The notes under the pieces are model-generated. The model saw nothing but the letters and a program-made list of their open reading frames with translations. It searched no databases and was not told the DNA's origin. Below are positions 6,805-13,991 of a stretch of 14,041 nucleotides of DNA, in pieces (position 1 is the stretch's first letter; each line of letters starts with the position of its first letter). This stretch comes from Gammaproteobacteria bacterium (GTDB lineage: Bacteria > Pseudomonadota > Gammaproteobacteria > Porifericomitales > Porifericomitaceae), in contig JAPPQA010000084.1 in assembly GCA_028817255.1 (NCBI GenBank), forward strand, positions 1 through 14,041, in the 5' to 3' direction. Position numbers and translations under genes: made by a program.

Positions 6805-7773
6805 TCAGGGAATGGGGACCGCTTCCAACAGCGCCCTTACGGCCTCCTCCTTGCTGTCTTTGCTGCCCCCTCCCTCCCGGTACTGCAACCGATGGCTTGC
6901 GACGTATGGCAGGATCGCCTGGATATCCTCAGGCAGGGCCATGGTCCTGCGGTTGCTCAGTGCCCAGGCCTGAGCGCATTGCAGAATCGAGACCCCGGCT
7001 CTTGGGGAGAGGCCGTGAGTATAGTTGGGCGATTCGCGAGTATGCAGGATGATTTGCTGCAGGTAATCGAGCAGGGCGTCGCTGACGTGGATGTCGCGCG
7101 CCAGCTTTTGCAGGGATATCAGGCGCTCGACCGTCGCGATCGGCTTCAGGGCATGCAGCAATTGTCTCCGATCCTGCCCGCGCAGCAGGTCCCGTTCCGC
7201 GGCTGTGTCGGGGTATCCCAGCTGCATGGACATGGTAAAGCGATCGATCTGGGATTCGGGCAGCGGGAAGGTTCCGATCTGGAAGAACGGATTCTGGGTC
7301 GCGATTAGAAAGAAAGGTTGCGGCAGGTCGCGGGTCTTTCCCTCTATGGATACTTGCCGTTCCTCCATGGCCTCGAGCAGCGCGCTCTGTGTCTTGGGGG
7401 TGGATCGGTTGATCTCATCGGCAAGCACCAGTTGCGCGAAGATCGGCCCGGGCTGGAACTTGAGGCTGTCTGTCTGGCGGTTGTATATGGAGAAGCCGAG
7501 TATGTCCGACGGCAGCAGATCGCTGGTGAATTGAATGCGCTGAAAACTCAGCCCGAAAACTCTGGCCAGCAAATGCGCCAGGATGGTTTTGCCGACGCCG
7601 GGGATGTCCTCGATTAGCAGGTTTCCCTGGGCGATCATGCAGGCAATGGCAATCTGCAGGGCCCTCTTTTTTCCCAACAGGATTTCTTCCGACGCAGAGA
7701 GGATCTGCGCGACGCATTGTTCCGCTTCCTTGACGCGGGCCTCGAATTCCCCGGTTATTTCACTTGCCCGCAA
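6805..7773 (-). CDS. MoxR-family AAA+ ATPase
   Basis: A cytoplasmic AAA+ ATPase of the MoxR family, chaperone-like proteins that act with DUF58 or von Willebrand A-domain partners in assembly of envelope or enzyme complexes. It has 322 residues, the family size. Walker A is EDIPGVGKT (Lys62, Thr63), Walker B LVLADE (Asp119, Glu120), sensor 1 ATQNP (Asn161), a likely arginine finger DRF (Arg178), and a sensor 2-like SPRAG near residue 265. The start is TTG 7773, supported by GAAGGG seven bases upstream and by the absence of an upstream ATG. This places the first 14 bases inside the end of pmbA, so the two are probably translated in a coupled way. The partner is presumably the following DUF58 protein. 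The precise client is not evident from sequence. Confidence 0.92.
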   Translation of the reverse strand: MRASEITGEFEARVKEAEQCVAQILSASEEILLGKKRALQIAIACMIAQGNLLIEDIPGVGKTILAHLLARVFGLSFQRIQFTSDLLPSDILGFSIYNRQTDSLKFQPGPIFAQLVLADEINRSTPKTQSALLEAMEERQVSIEGKTRDLPQPFFLIATQNPFFQIGTFPLPESQIDRFTMSMQLGYPDTAAERDLLRGQDRRQLLHALKPIATVERLISLQKLARDIHVSDALLDYLQQIILHTRESPNYTHGLSPRAGVSILQCAQAWALSNRRTMALPEDIQAILPYVASHRLQYREGGGSKDSKEEAVRALLEAVPIP

Positions 7774-9118
7774 TGGTGAACCCTTCTATCAGCACCGACC
7801 CGGTCTGGATGTTGCCGCGCCTGTCCGTATCGCCGGAAATCAAGCGGACCCCGCGAAATATTTCGCGCAGATTCCCCGCGATGGTGACTTCCTCGACGGG
7901 GAAGGCCGTCGCGCCGCGTTCTACCCAGAAACCGGACACTCCCTGGGAGTAGTCGCCGGTAACCAGGTTGGTCCCGGAGCCCAGCAGGTCCGTCACCAGG
8001 AGCCCCGTGTGCATCGTCTTCAGCAGGGCGGGCAGATCGTGGGGCGCATTTGCCGCCGACACGAGCAGGTTGTGAACGCCTCCCGCGTTGCCGGTGCTGC
8101 GCATGCCCAGTTTGCGCGCGGAATACGAGCCTAGAAAATAGCTTTTCAGTACGCCGTCCTGCACGATTGCCCGCGGCTGGGTGGCCACGCCTTCATCGTC
8201 GAAAGGAGCGCTTCCCAGCGCTTGTTTTATCAAGGGTTCTTCCCGGATTCGCACGGCTGGAGGAAAAATTTCTTGTCCCAGCGCGGCGGCCAGGAAAGAG
8301 GTGCGGCGGTAGAGATTTTCCCCCGACAAAGCCCGGACGAGGGCGCCGAACAGGCTGGCCGCTACGGGGGCTTCAAAGATCACAGGCGCCCTGCGGTTGC
8401 TGAGAGACCGCGGAGAAAGCCGCCCCAGGACGCGCTCGGCCGCTTTTTCTCCGATCGCCCGGGGAGAGAGCAGACGGCCCCGGTCGCGCGCCGCATCGTA
8501 CCATCCTTCCCGCTGCATGCCGGCTTTGTCCTCGGCGATCACCGTGCATTCAATGCTGTGCCGCGTGCCGCGCCAGCAATCCAGAAAACCGTGCGTATTC
8601 CCGTAAGCCAGGGTGCCCCGGTAGCTGTGTATCGAGGCGATATCGGTTTTGCAGATCCGCTTGTCTTTCGCCAGGGCCGCCGATTCCGCCTCGCAAGCCA
8701 GGTTTATGGCCTCTTCGGGAGATACCTGCCAGGGATGATCCAACTCCAGATCTGGATTCTCCCTGGGCATAAGATCGGGATCGGCAAGTCCTTCGCATTC
8801 GTCCTCCTCCGTGCAGCGGGCGATGCGGCAGGCCGCCCGTACCGCCTCCTTCGCTCCTTCGATACTGAGATTCGAGGTGGAGACAGAACCGGCACGGTTG
8901 CCGTCATAGACCTTAAGGTTAAGCTGCATGTCCTGCTGATGCTCAATAGACTCCACTTCCGCCATGCGCACGTTCACCGACAGGCCGTTACCGCTGCTGC
9001 AAATGGCCTCTGCGCTGCTTGCCCCCGCCGCCAGGGCTTCTTTGAGGGAGAGATCGATCCGTTCCAGCAGTCTGGTGGTTTCTGGAGACCGGTCGGTGGC
9101 GGCGATAGCCCGAACCAT
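7760..9118 (-). CDS. pmbA: PmbA/TldE-family protein (TldD partner, peptide maturation)
   Basis: PmbA (TldE) pairs with TldD in a heterodimeric peptidase that processes small modified peptides such as microcin B17 and affects CcdA turnover. The catalytic HExxxH motif is in TldD, and PmbA lacks it, as here. From ATG 9118 it has 452 residues against 450 in E. coli, with strong similarity throughout: SVNVRMAEVESIEH near the N-terminus, STRH-like RGTRHSIECTVIAEDKAGM in the middle, and SYSARKLGMRSTGNAGGVHN plus GVSGFWVERG and EVTIAGNLREIF near the C-terminus. The frame is open upstream to 9382, but 9118 fits the family length. A -10 box only seven bases upstream suggests a leaderless message. No tldD is in the window. 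It leads the moxR-DUF58-tgpA run and is divergent from uvrD. Confidence 0.94.
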   Translation of the reverse strand: MVRAIAATDRSPETTRLLERIDLSLKEALAAGASSAEAICSSGNGLSVNVRMAEVESIEHQQDMQLNLKVYDGNRAGSVSTSNLSIEGAKEAVRAACRIARCTEEDECEGLADPDLMPRENPDLELDHPWQVSPEEAINLACEAESAALAKDKRICKTDIASIHSYRGTLAYGNTHGFLDCWRGTRHSIECTVIAEDKAGMQREGWYDAARDRGRLLSPRAIGEKAAERVLGRLSPRSLSNRRAPVIFEAPVAASLFGALVRALSGENLYRRTSFLAAALGQEIFPPAVRIREEPLIKQALGSAPFDDEGVATQPRAIVQDGVLKSYFLGSYSARKLGMRSTGNAGGVHNLLVSAANAPHDLPALLKTMHTGLLVTDLLGSGTNLVTGDYSQGVSGFWVERGATAFPVEEVTIAGNLREIFRGVRLISGDTDRRGNIQTGSVLIEGFTIAGK

Positions 9119-9125
9119 GCTCCCT

Positions 9126-9154
9126 ATTCTACCTGACGAGGATTGCCCTGTCTC
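9126..9154 (-). promoter_or_regulatory. pmbA promoter, leaderless arrangement
   Basis: GAGACA (9154-9149, 4 of 6) is separated by 17 bases from TAGAAT (9131-9126, 5 of 6). Seven bases (AGGGAGC) then lead to the ATG at 9118, so initiation would fall at or within a base of the start codon. It may drive the whole pmbA-moxR-DUF58-tgpA run. Confidence 0.45.
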
Positions 9155-9182
9155 TAGCATTTCATGGGCACGGAGATACAAT
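9154..9182 (+). promoter_or_regulatory. uvrD promoter, leaderless arrangement
   Basis: TACAAT (9177-9182, 5 of 6 to the -10 consensus) lies six bases before the uvrD ATG at 9189, so initiation would coincide with the start codon. The -35 region, CTAGCA (9154-9159, 17-base spacer), is weak. It is back to back with the pmbA promoter. No LexA-box-like palindrome (CTGT-N8-ACAG) is visible here, unlike E. coli uvrD. Confidence 0.4.
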
Positions 9183-9188
9183 CCCGGC

Positions 9189-11324
9189 ATGGATTTGCGG
9201 AATATTCTGGCCCCGCTCAATCGGGAACAGCACGCTGCGGCCACGGCCGCGCAGAGAAACTGGCTGGTTCTCGCCGGGGCCGGTTGCGGCAAGACCCGTG
9301 TTCTGGTGCACAGGATGGCGTGGAGCATCGTCACCGGCAAAGCCCGTCCGCACTGCATCCTGGCGGTTACCTTCACCAACAAAGCGGCCCGCGAGATGCT
9401 TCAGCGGTTCAACGACCTGCTGGGAGGGACGCATGACGACATGTGGATCTCCACGTTCCACGGGATTGCGCATCGCCTGCTGCGAATTCATGCGCAAGAT
9501 GCCGGATTGGCCGGGGATTTTCGGATTTGCGACAGCGAAGAACAGCTCCATATCGTGCGGCGCGTTATCCTCCAACTGCGCCTGGATGAAGAGGTATGGG
9601 TGCCCCGGCGCGCGCAGGCGTTTATCAATGCCCGCAAGGAAGAGGGTCTGCGGCCCCGGCATTTGCGGCAATCGCGTACCGCGCCCGAAGAATTGGTGCG
9701 AATATACGAAGAATATCACGGTATCTGCGAGCGCGAGGCACGGGTGGACTTTGCCGAACTGCTCTTGCGCGCCTTCGAATTGTTCCGCGGCAAGGCCGAT
9801 ATCTTGTCCCGGTACCGGGAGCGGTTCCCGCATGTTTTCGTTGATGAATTTCAGGATACCAACGCGCTGCAATATGCATGGCTCCAGTTGCTGGTGGGCG
9901 ACCGGGGCCGGCTCTTTGCGGTGGGGGACGACGACCAGTCCATATACAGTTGGAGGGGGGCGAGGCCGGAACATGTATATCGGTTCCGCAAGGATTTTCC
10001 TGACGGCGGCCTGTTGCGGCTGGAGAGGAATTATCGTTCCACGGGGCATATCCTGAAGGCGGCCAACCAGTTGATCGCCTACAACGAGAGCCGCGTGGGC
10101 CACAAGCAATTATGGACGGACAGGGGAGACGGGGAACAAGTCGTTTTATACTCTGCCTACAACGAATGGGACGAATCTCGCTACGTTGCGGAGGAAATCC
10201 TGAGATGGAAAGGGTGCGGCCGCGATTATGCCGGCGTGGCCGTGCTGTACCGGGTAAGCGCCCAGTCTCGCGCCCTGGAGGAGGCGCTGCTCCGTACCGA
10301 AATCCCCTACCGTATCTACGGGGGGCTCCGTTTCTACGAACGACAGGAGATCAAACATGCCCTCGCCTATTTGCAACTGGCGGTATCGCCGGGGGAAAAT
10401 GCGTCCTTCGAGCGGGTGGTCAATTTTCCTCCGCGAGGAATTGGCTTGCAGACCCTGGAGACCTTGAAGGCTGTCGCGGGTCGTCGGAGGTGTTCGTTAT
10501 GGCAGGCGACGGCGCATGTCGTGGAGGAAGGCGCCATGTCGCGCAGAGCCCTGGGCGCCCTGGAGAAATTCCTGCAATTGATCGGCGCGCTGGCGGCGCG
10601 GATTGATGCGCTTCCCCTGGCCGAGGCCGTAGAGACGACGACCCGGGTCAGCGGCTTGATCGATCATTACCGCAAGGACGAGAAGGACTCGTTTCGGTTG
10701 GAAAACCTGGAGGAATTGGCCGCGGCGGCTGCAGCATTCGAGGAAACGCACAAGGAGCAGATGCCTGAAATGTCGCCTGTTATCGGCTTTTTGAGCCACA
10801 CTACTCTGGATTCGGGCGAAGAACGGACAGCCGACTCCGTCCAGGACCACGTGCGCCTGATGACCCTGCACGCCGCCAAGGGTCTGGAGTTCGACAAGGT
10901 ATTTCTGGTAGGGATGGAGGAGGGATTATTCCCGCACCATCTGTGTCTGGAAAGCGCGGAACAAATCGAAGAGGAAAGGCGCTTGTGTTATGTCGGCATG
11001 ACCCGGGCGCGGCGTTCTCTTACCTTGGTCAGGGCCGAGCGGCGGCGCCTGCACGGCAAGGTGCGCGACAGCCGCGCCTCGCGCTTTTTAAGCGAGATCC
11101 CCGTGGCGGAGGCCGTTTCCGCACCCGCGGAACAGGACCGGCGCGGCCCGCTGCCGGAGGAAAGCCGTTTGGAGCTCGGCCAGCGGGTACTCCACGCCAG
11201 CTTTGGAGAGGGTGTGGTCCTGGCTATGGACCGGCAAGGTTTTCAAACCCGGGTCCAGGTAAGATTCGAGGCTGGCGGCAACAAGTGGTTGATTGCCGAA
11301 GTGGCGCCGATGAGCGTCATTTGA
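9189..11324 (+). CDS. uvrD: DNA helicase II, UvrD
   Basis: A superfamily 1A 3'-5' helicase that removes UvrC and the incised oligonucleotide in nucleotide excision repair and unwinds nicked DNA in mismatch repair. It has 711 residues (E. coli 720). Motifs run in order: Walker A AGAGCGKT (Lys35), TFTNKAA, Walker B DEFQDTN (Asp219, Glu220), GDDDQSIYSWRGA, LERNYRST, the LMTLHAAKGLEF...GMEEGLFPH block, and YVGMTRARRSL. The C-terminal LGQRVLHASFGEGVV domain is the UvrD tail and argues against Rep. ATG 9189 matches the family N-terminus (MDLRNILAPLNREQ); the open frame back to 8964 lies over antisense pmbA. Position 33 of the P-loop is Cys where Ser is usual. The nearest ribosome-binding-like GGAG is 12 bases upstream, too far to be strong. 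Confidence 0.97.
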   Translation: MDLRNILAPLNREQHAAATAAQRNWLVLAGAGCGKTRVLVHRMAWSIVTGKARPHCILAVTFTNKAAREMLQRFNDLLGGTHDDMWISTFHGIAHRLLRIHAQDAGLAGDFRICDSEEQLHIVRRVILQLRLDEEVWVPRRAQAFINARKEEGLRPRHLRQSRTAPEELVRIYEEYHGICEREARVDFAELLLRAFELFRGKADILSRYRERFPHVFVDEFQDTNALQYAWLQLLVGDRGRLFAVGDDDQSIYSWRGARPEHVYRFRKDFPDGGLLRLERNYRSTGHILKAANQLIAYNESRVGHKQLWTDRGDGEQVVLYSAYNEWDESRYVAEEILRWKGCGRDYAGVAVLYRVSAQSRALEEALLRTEIPYRIYGGLRFYERQEIKHALAYLQLAVSPGENASFERVVNFPPRGIGLQTLETLKAVAGRRRCSLWQATAHVVEEGAMSRRALGALEKFLQLIGALAARIDALPLAEAVETTTRVSGLIDHYRKDEKDSFRLENLEELAAAAAAFEETHKEQMPEMSPVIGFLSHTTLDSGEERTADSVQDHVRLMTLHAAKGLEFDKVFLVGMEEGLFPHHLCLESAEQIEEERRLCYVGMTRARRSLTLVRAERRRLHGKVRDSRASRFLSEIPVAEAVSAPAEQDRRGPLPEESRLELGQRVLHASFGEGVVLAMDRQGFQTRVQVRFEAGGNKWLIAEVAPMSVI

Positions 11325-11392
11325 TCCTGGGCGGCACGATGAACAGCGGCGCGAAGACAATAGATTGCGGGGCGGGAAAGGGGGCGATTCGC

Positions 11393-12511
11393 ATGGAATT
11401 CGCTTCGATACCCCGGTTTTCCCTGTCCCGTATCCTGCCTCGTATGCGGTTTTTGTTGCCGCTGCTGGGGCTTTTGCTGAGCGCCTGCGAAGGCGGTGGC
11501 GGCCCGGAGACCGGGGCAGAAGATGGGCAGTCCCGCCAAAGCTTTCGCTGGAGGATGGTAACGACCTGGCCGGCCGGTTTCCCGATATTTCAAGAGGGGG
11601 CGGAAAAGTTCGCCGAAGATGTAGCGGTCATGAGCGACGGGCGGCTGCAGATTCAGGTCTTCGCCGGCGGCGAGTTGGTCCCCGCCCTGGAAGTGTTCGA
11701 TGCCGTTTCCCAGGGGGTGGTGGAGATGGGGCATGGCGCCTCCTATTACTGGGCCGGAAAAGTGCCGGCGGCGCAATTTTTCTCTACGGTGCCCTTCGGC
11801 ATGAGCGCGGACGATATGCGGGCATGGCTATATGGCGGCGGCGGTCTGGAGATTTGGCGGCGCCTGTATGCTCGGTTTGGAATCGTGCCTTTCCCCATGG
11901 GGAATACGGGCCTGCAAATGGGAGGATGGTTCAAGCGGCGCATTGATTCGATTGACGACTTGAGAGGGCTGCGAATGCGCATCCCGGGACTGGGCGGCAG
12001 AGTCCTGAAAAGTGCGGGCGGCGCCCCGGTGTTGATTGCCGCGGGAGAGTTATATACGGCCCTGGAGCGCGGCGTGATTGACGCCGCGGAGTGGGTGGGG
12101 CCTTTCCACGATATGCGCCTGGGGCTCCACCGCGCGGCCAAATATTACTATTACCCCGGATGGCATGAACCGGGGACCGAATTCGAGCTGCTGGTGGGGA
12201 CCGCGGCCTGGGAGCGGCTGCCGAAAGACTTGCAGAAGATTGTAGCCGTAGCCGCTACGGCGGCGGGCAACTGGCTCTACGCCCAGATGGAGACGCGCAA
12301 TCGGCAGGCCCTGCAGGAGATAAAAGAGCACCAGAGAGTGCAAATCCTGGCCTTCCCGCCCTCCGTGCTGGCAGAGCTGAGAAAGCTGACGCAGGCGACG
12401 CTGGACGAAGAGGCCGGGCGCGACGCGGAGTTCAAAGAGGTGTACGAGGCCTATTCCCGGTTTCGGGAAGGGCTGCGGGAATGGGACGAGATTGCCGGGG
12501 AGGGTCTGTAG
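11393..12511 (+). CDS. dctP: TRAP transporter substrate-binding lipoprotein, TakP-like (alpha-keto acid family)
   Basis: A periplasmic ligand-capture component of a TRAP transporter, which delivers organic acids to a DctQ/DctM membrane pair. It has 372 residues from ATG 11393, chosen for a GGGGGC purine tract about eight bases upstream. ATG 11444 and ATG 11339 are alternatives. An h-region FLLPLLGLLL followed by LSAC (Cys32) is a lipobox, so the protein is probably lipid-anchored. The family blocks QMGGW (Gln175), GLRMRIPGLGG (Arg196), EWVGP (Glu233, Trp234) and YYYPGWHEPG resemble Rhodobacter TakP, in which the equivalent Gln, Arg, Glu and Trp contact a 2-oxo acid and Na+. It starts 68 bases after uvrD. 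No dctQ or dctM gene is beside it: the next gene is convergent. Ligand assignment is inferred from these residues. Confidence 0.88.
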   Translation: MEFASIPRFSLSRILPRMRFLLPLLGLLLSACEGGGGPETGAEDGQSRQSFRWRMVTTWPAGFPIFQEGAEKFAEDVAVMSDGRLQIQVFAGGELVPALEVFDAVSQGVVEMGHGASYYWAGKVPAAQFFSTVPFGMSADDMRAWLYGGGGLEIWRRLYARFGIVPFPMGNTGLQMGGWFKRRIDSIDDLRGLRMRIPGLGGRVLKSAGGAPVLIAAGELYTALERGVIDAAEWVGPFHDMRLGLHRAAKYYYYPGWHEPGTEFELLVGTAAWERLPKDLQKIVAVAATAAGNWLYAQMETRNRQALQEIKEHQRVQILAFPPSVLAELRKLTQATLDEEAGRDAEFKEVYEAYSRFREGLREWDEIAGEGL

Positions 12512-12547
12512 GAGGAATCTTTTTAGTGGCTGCGACCCGGCCGCTTG

Positions 12548-13087
12548 CTATTGGCTGTTCTCCACGATGTAGTCCACGGCGGCCTTCACTTCCTCGTCGG
12601 AGAGTGTCGCATCGCCGCCCCGGGCGGGCATCGGCATGATACTGCCCTCCCCCTGGTATCCGTTGATCGCATTCTTGTAGAGGACCTCGATGCCCCGCGC
12701 CATTCGCGAAGCCCAGGCCTCCCGGTCGCCCAACTGAGGGCTCCCCGGGATACCGGTTCCATGGCAGGATAAGCAAAGCCGGTTGTAAATGTTCATGCCG
12801 ACGGAGCCGCCTGTGGCCGCCTCCTGGGCATCTCCAGGAGCCTCCGGTGCGGCCGCTACGACGGCCATCGCCTCCGGCGCCGGGCTGGCAGGAGGCTCTT
12901 CGCCGGCTATGGCTACCCTGCCCACGGGCGCCGTGCGCTCCATGACCGCGGCCTGGCTCAAGGCGGGGTGATCTACCCGCTGTCCCAGCGCCCTGGCAAC
13001 CGCCAGGAAAGCGATCATCATACATGCCAGCAGGGCAACTACGATCGCGAAATTCTGAAAAAAAATCCGGTCTCTTTCCTTGCTCAT
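12548..13087 (-). CDS. Cytochrome c5-family membrane-anchored monohaem cytochrome c
   Basis: An electron carrier on the periplasmic face of the inner membrane. It has 179 residues. ATG 13087 is preceded by GAGG eight bases upstream and opens a short charged N-terminus (MSKERDR) and an uncleaved membrane helix at about 13-33. An Ala/Pro/Glu-rich linker spans about 55-92. The haem domain follows, with CLSCH (Cys105, Cys108, His109), then GIPGSP, and a likely axial Met at 151 or 153 (SIMPMPARGG). It ends with the DEEVKAAVDYIVE helix typical of c5/c555 cytochromes. The frame is open upstream to 13177, but no membrane protein of this type needs that extension. It is convergent with the TRAP gene (36-base gap) and divergent from the tRNA. 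The redox partner is not identified by context. Confidence 0.9.
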   Translation of the reverse strand: MSKERDRIFFQNFAIVVALLACMMIAFLAVARALGQRVDHPALSQAAVMERTAPVGRVAIAGEEPPASPAPEAMAVVAAAPEAPGDAQEAATGGSVGMNIYNRLCLSCHGTGIPGSPQLGDREAWASRMARGIEVLYKNAINGYQGEGSIMPMPARGGDATLSDEEVKAAVDYIVENSQ

Positions 13088-13135
13088 GCTCGGGGCCTCA
13101 TTTTCCGCATGTTCGTTTGTGTCCGATGCGCATCG

Positions 13136-13164
13136 TGTACACTCTTGCCGGGCGGGTGTATTCT
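13136..13164 (+). promoter_or_regulatory. Possible promoter for tRNA-Arg
   Basis: TGTACA (13136-13141, 4 of 6) is separated by 17 bases from TATTCT (13159-13164, 4 of 6). Initiation would fall near 13171, about eight bases before the mature tRNA 5' end. Only this upstream region serves the tRNA. Confidence 0.4.
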
Positions 13165-13178
13165 TAAAGGCCGTCACG

Positions 13179-13252
13179 GCGCCCTTAGCTCAGCTGGATA
13201 GAGCGTCGGCCTCCGGAGCCGAAGGTCAGGGGTTCGAATCCTCTAGGGCGCG
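13179..13252 (+). tRNA. tRNA-Arg, anticodon CCG (reads CGG)
   Basis: A full cloverleaf of 74 bases can be drawn: acceptor GCGCCCT/AGGGCGC, D arm GCTC/GAGC, anticodon stem TCGGC/GCCGA with loop CTCCGGA (anticodon CCG), variable loop AGGTC, and T arm AGGGG-TTCGAAT-CCTCT with one G-U pair. The discriminator is G13252. The following bases are CAC, so the 3' CCA is not encoded and must be added by tRNA nucleotidyltransferase. Confidence 0.97.
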
Positions 13253-13285
13253 CACTCTAAGTCGCGCATGATCCCCCCCGCCCCG

Positions 13286-13924
13286 TTAGTTGCCGTTCCC
13301 CATCCTCCGCCGTTCTTTCTCGATTAAGCGATTGACGACCCGAATCATGCCGTCGTCGGAACCTGCCAGGCGGCCGGAAGTCAGGTACCTGCCGTTGACC
13401 ACGAGCACGGGCACGCCTTCGATCTGGAAGCGGCTGGTCAGCAACAGGGACTCCTTGATCCTGGATTGCACCGCTTGCGATTCGTATAGCCGTTCAAAAT
13501 CCTCCTCGGCGACGCCCTGCGCAGCGAAGAATGCCTGTAACGAACTTTTGCTGTTCGTCTGTTTTTTCTTCTCGTGTATCCTGCGAAAGAGAGGAGAATG
13601 AATCTTTTCTTCGATGCCGAGCTCCACGGCCAGATAGTACGCTATCGCGTGATGTAGCCAGCGTTTGCTGAGGATGGCGGGGACGCGCTTGAATACCACA
13701 TCCGCGGGCTTTCGGGACCGCCATTTCTCCAGATGCGGTTCAAGGCTGTAGCAATGCGGGCACCCATACCAGAAAAACTCCACGACTTCGATCTTGGTTT
13801 CGTCCGCCGGCGGGCGCGGCGTGGCAAGCGCCTGGTATCCCTGCCTCTCCGGCGGCGCGGCCTGCACGTTTATGGCCAGGAAGAGAGCCAGCGACAGGAG
13901 CGGCAACTTTGCTCGAAGGTACAT
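13286..13924 (-). CDS. dsbA: Thiol:disulfide interchange protein DsbA
   Basis: A periplasmic oxidase that introduces disulfide bonds into exported proteins and is re-oxidised by DsbB. It has 212 residues from ATG 13924, with a Sec signal peptide (MYLRAKLPLLSLALFLAINVQA, cleavage about after residue 22). The thioredoxin fold carries FWYGCPHC with Cys55 and Cys58, the CPHC dipeptide choice of E. coli DsbA, and the cis-proline loop GVPVL with Pro172. The helical insertion between them is present. The frame remains open upstream to 13987, but that extension would push the signal peptide inward. Only a weak AAAAAGA tract precedes the ATG. In several gammaproteobacteria dsbA follows a cytochrome c4 gene; the upstream region here runs off the window too soon to tell. 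Confidence 0.93.
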   Translation of the reverse strand: MYLRAKLPLLSLALFLAINVQAAPPERQGYQALATPRPPADETKIEVVEFFWYGCPHCYSLEPHLEKWRSRKPADVVFKRVPAILSKRWLHHAIAYYLAVELGIEEKIHSPLFRRIHEKKKQTNSKSSLQAFFAAQGVAEEDFERLYESQAVQSRIKESLLLTSRFQIEGVPVLVVNGRYLTSGRLAGSDDGMIRVVNRLIEKERRRMGNGN

Positions 13925-13972
13925 ATCTTTTTGGAAATCCGGCCCGGCAAGGGGCGTTAAAGGGAACGAAGA

Positions 13973-13991
13973 CCCTTTGCCGGGCAAAGGG
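13973..13991 (-). terminator. 8-bp hairpin upstream of dsbA, possible terminator of the preceding gene
   Basis: CCCTTTGC (13973-13980), loop CGG, GCAAAGGG (13984-13991) form a perfect stem. On the minus strand it is followed by TCTTCGTT, only partly T-rich. It could end a gene lying beyond the right edge or act as a stabilising hairpin in a joint message with dsbA. Bases 13992-14041 show no supportable coding start. Confidence 0.4.

Noticed and set aside
8964..9188. Upstream extension of uvrD
   Set aside because: UvrD homologues begin at the MDLRN-like start at 9189; the extension lies over antisense pmbA coding sequence.
9162..10109. Open frame of 315 codons antisense to uvrD
   Set aside because: The sense strand encodes all UvrD motifs; the antisense frame has no family features.
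10943..11392. Upstream extension of the TRAP binding protein frame into uvrD
   Set aside because: It overlaps the uvrD C-terminal region in another frame, and the lipoprotein signal only makes sense with a start near 11393 or 11444.
12246..12264. Seven-base inverted repeat GCCGTAG/CTACGGC in the TRAP gene
   Set aside because: It falls in an alanine-rich coding stretch (AVAATA) where repeated GCC-type codons readily create short hairpins.
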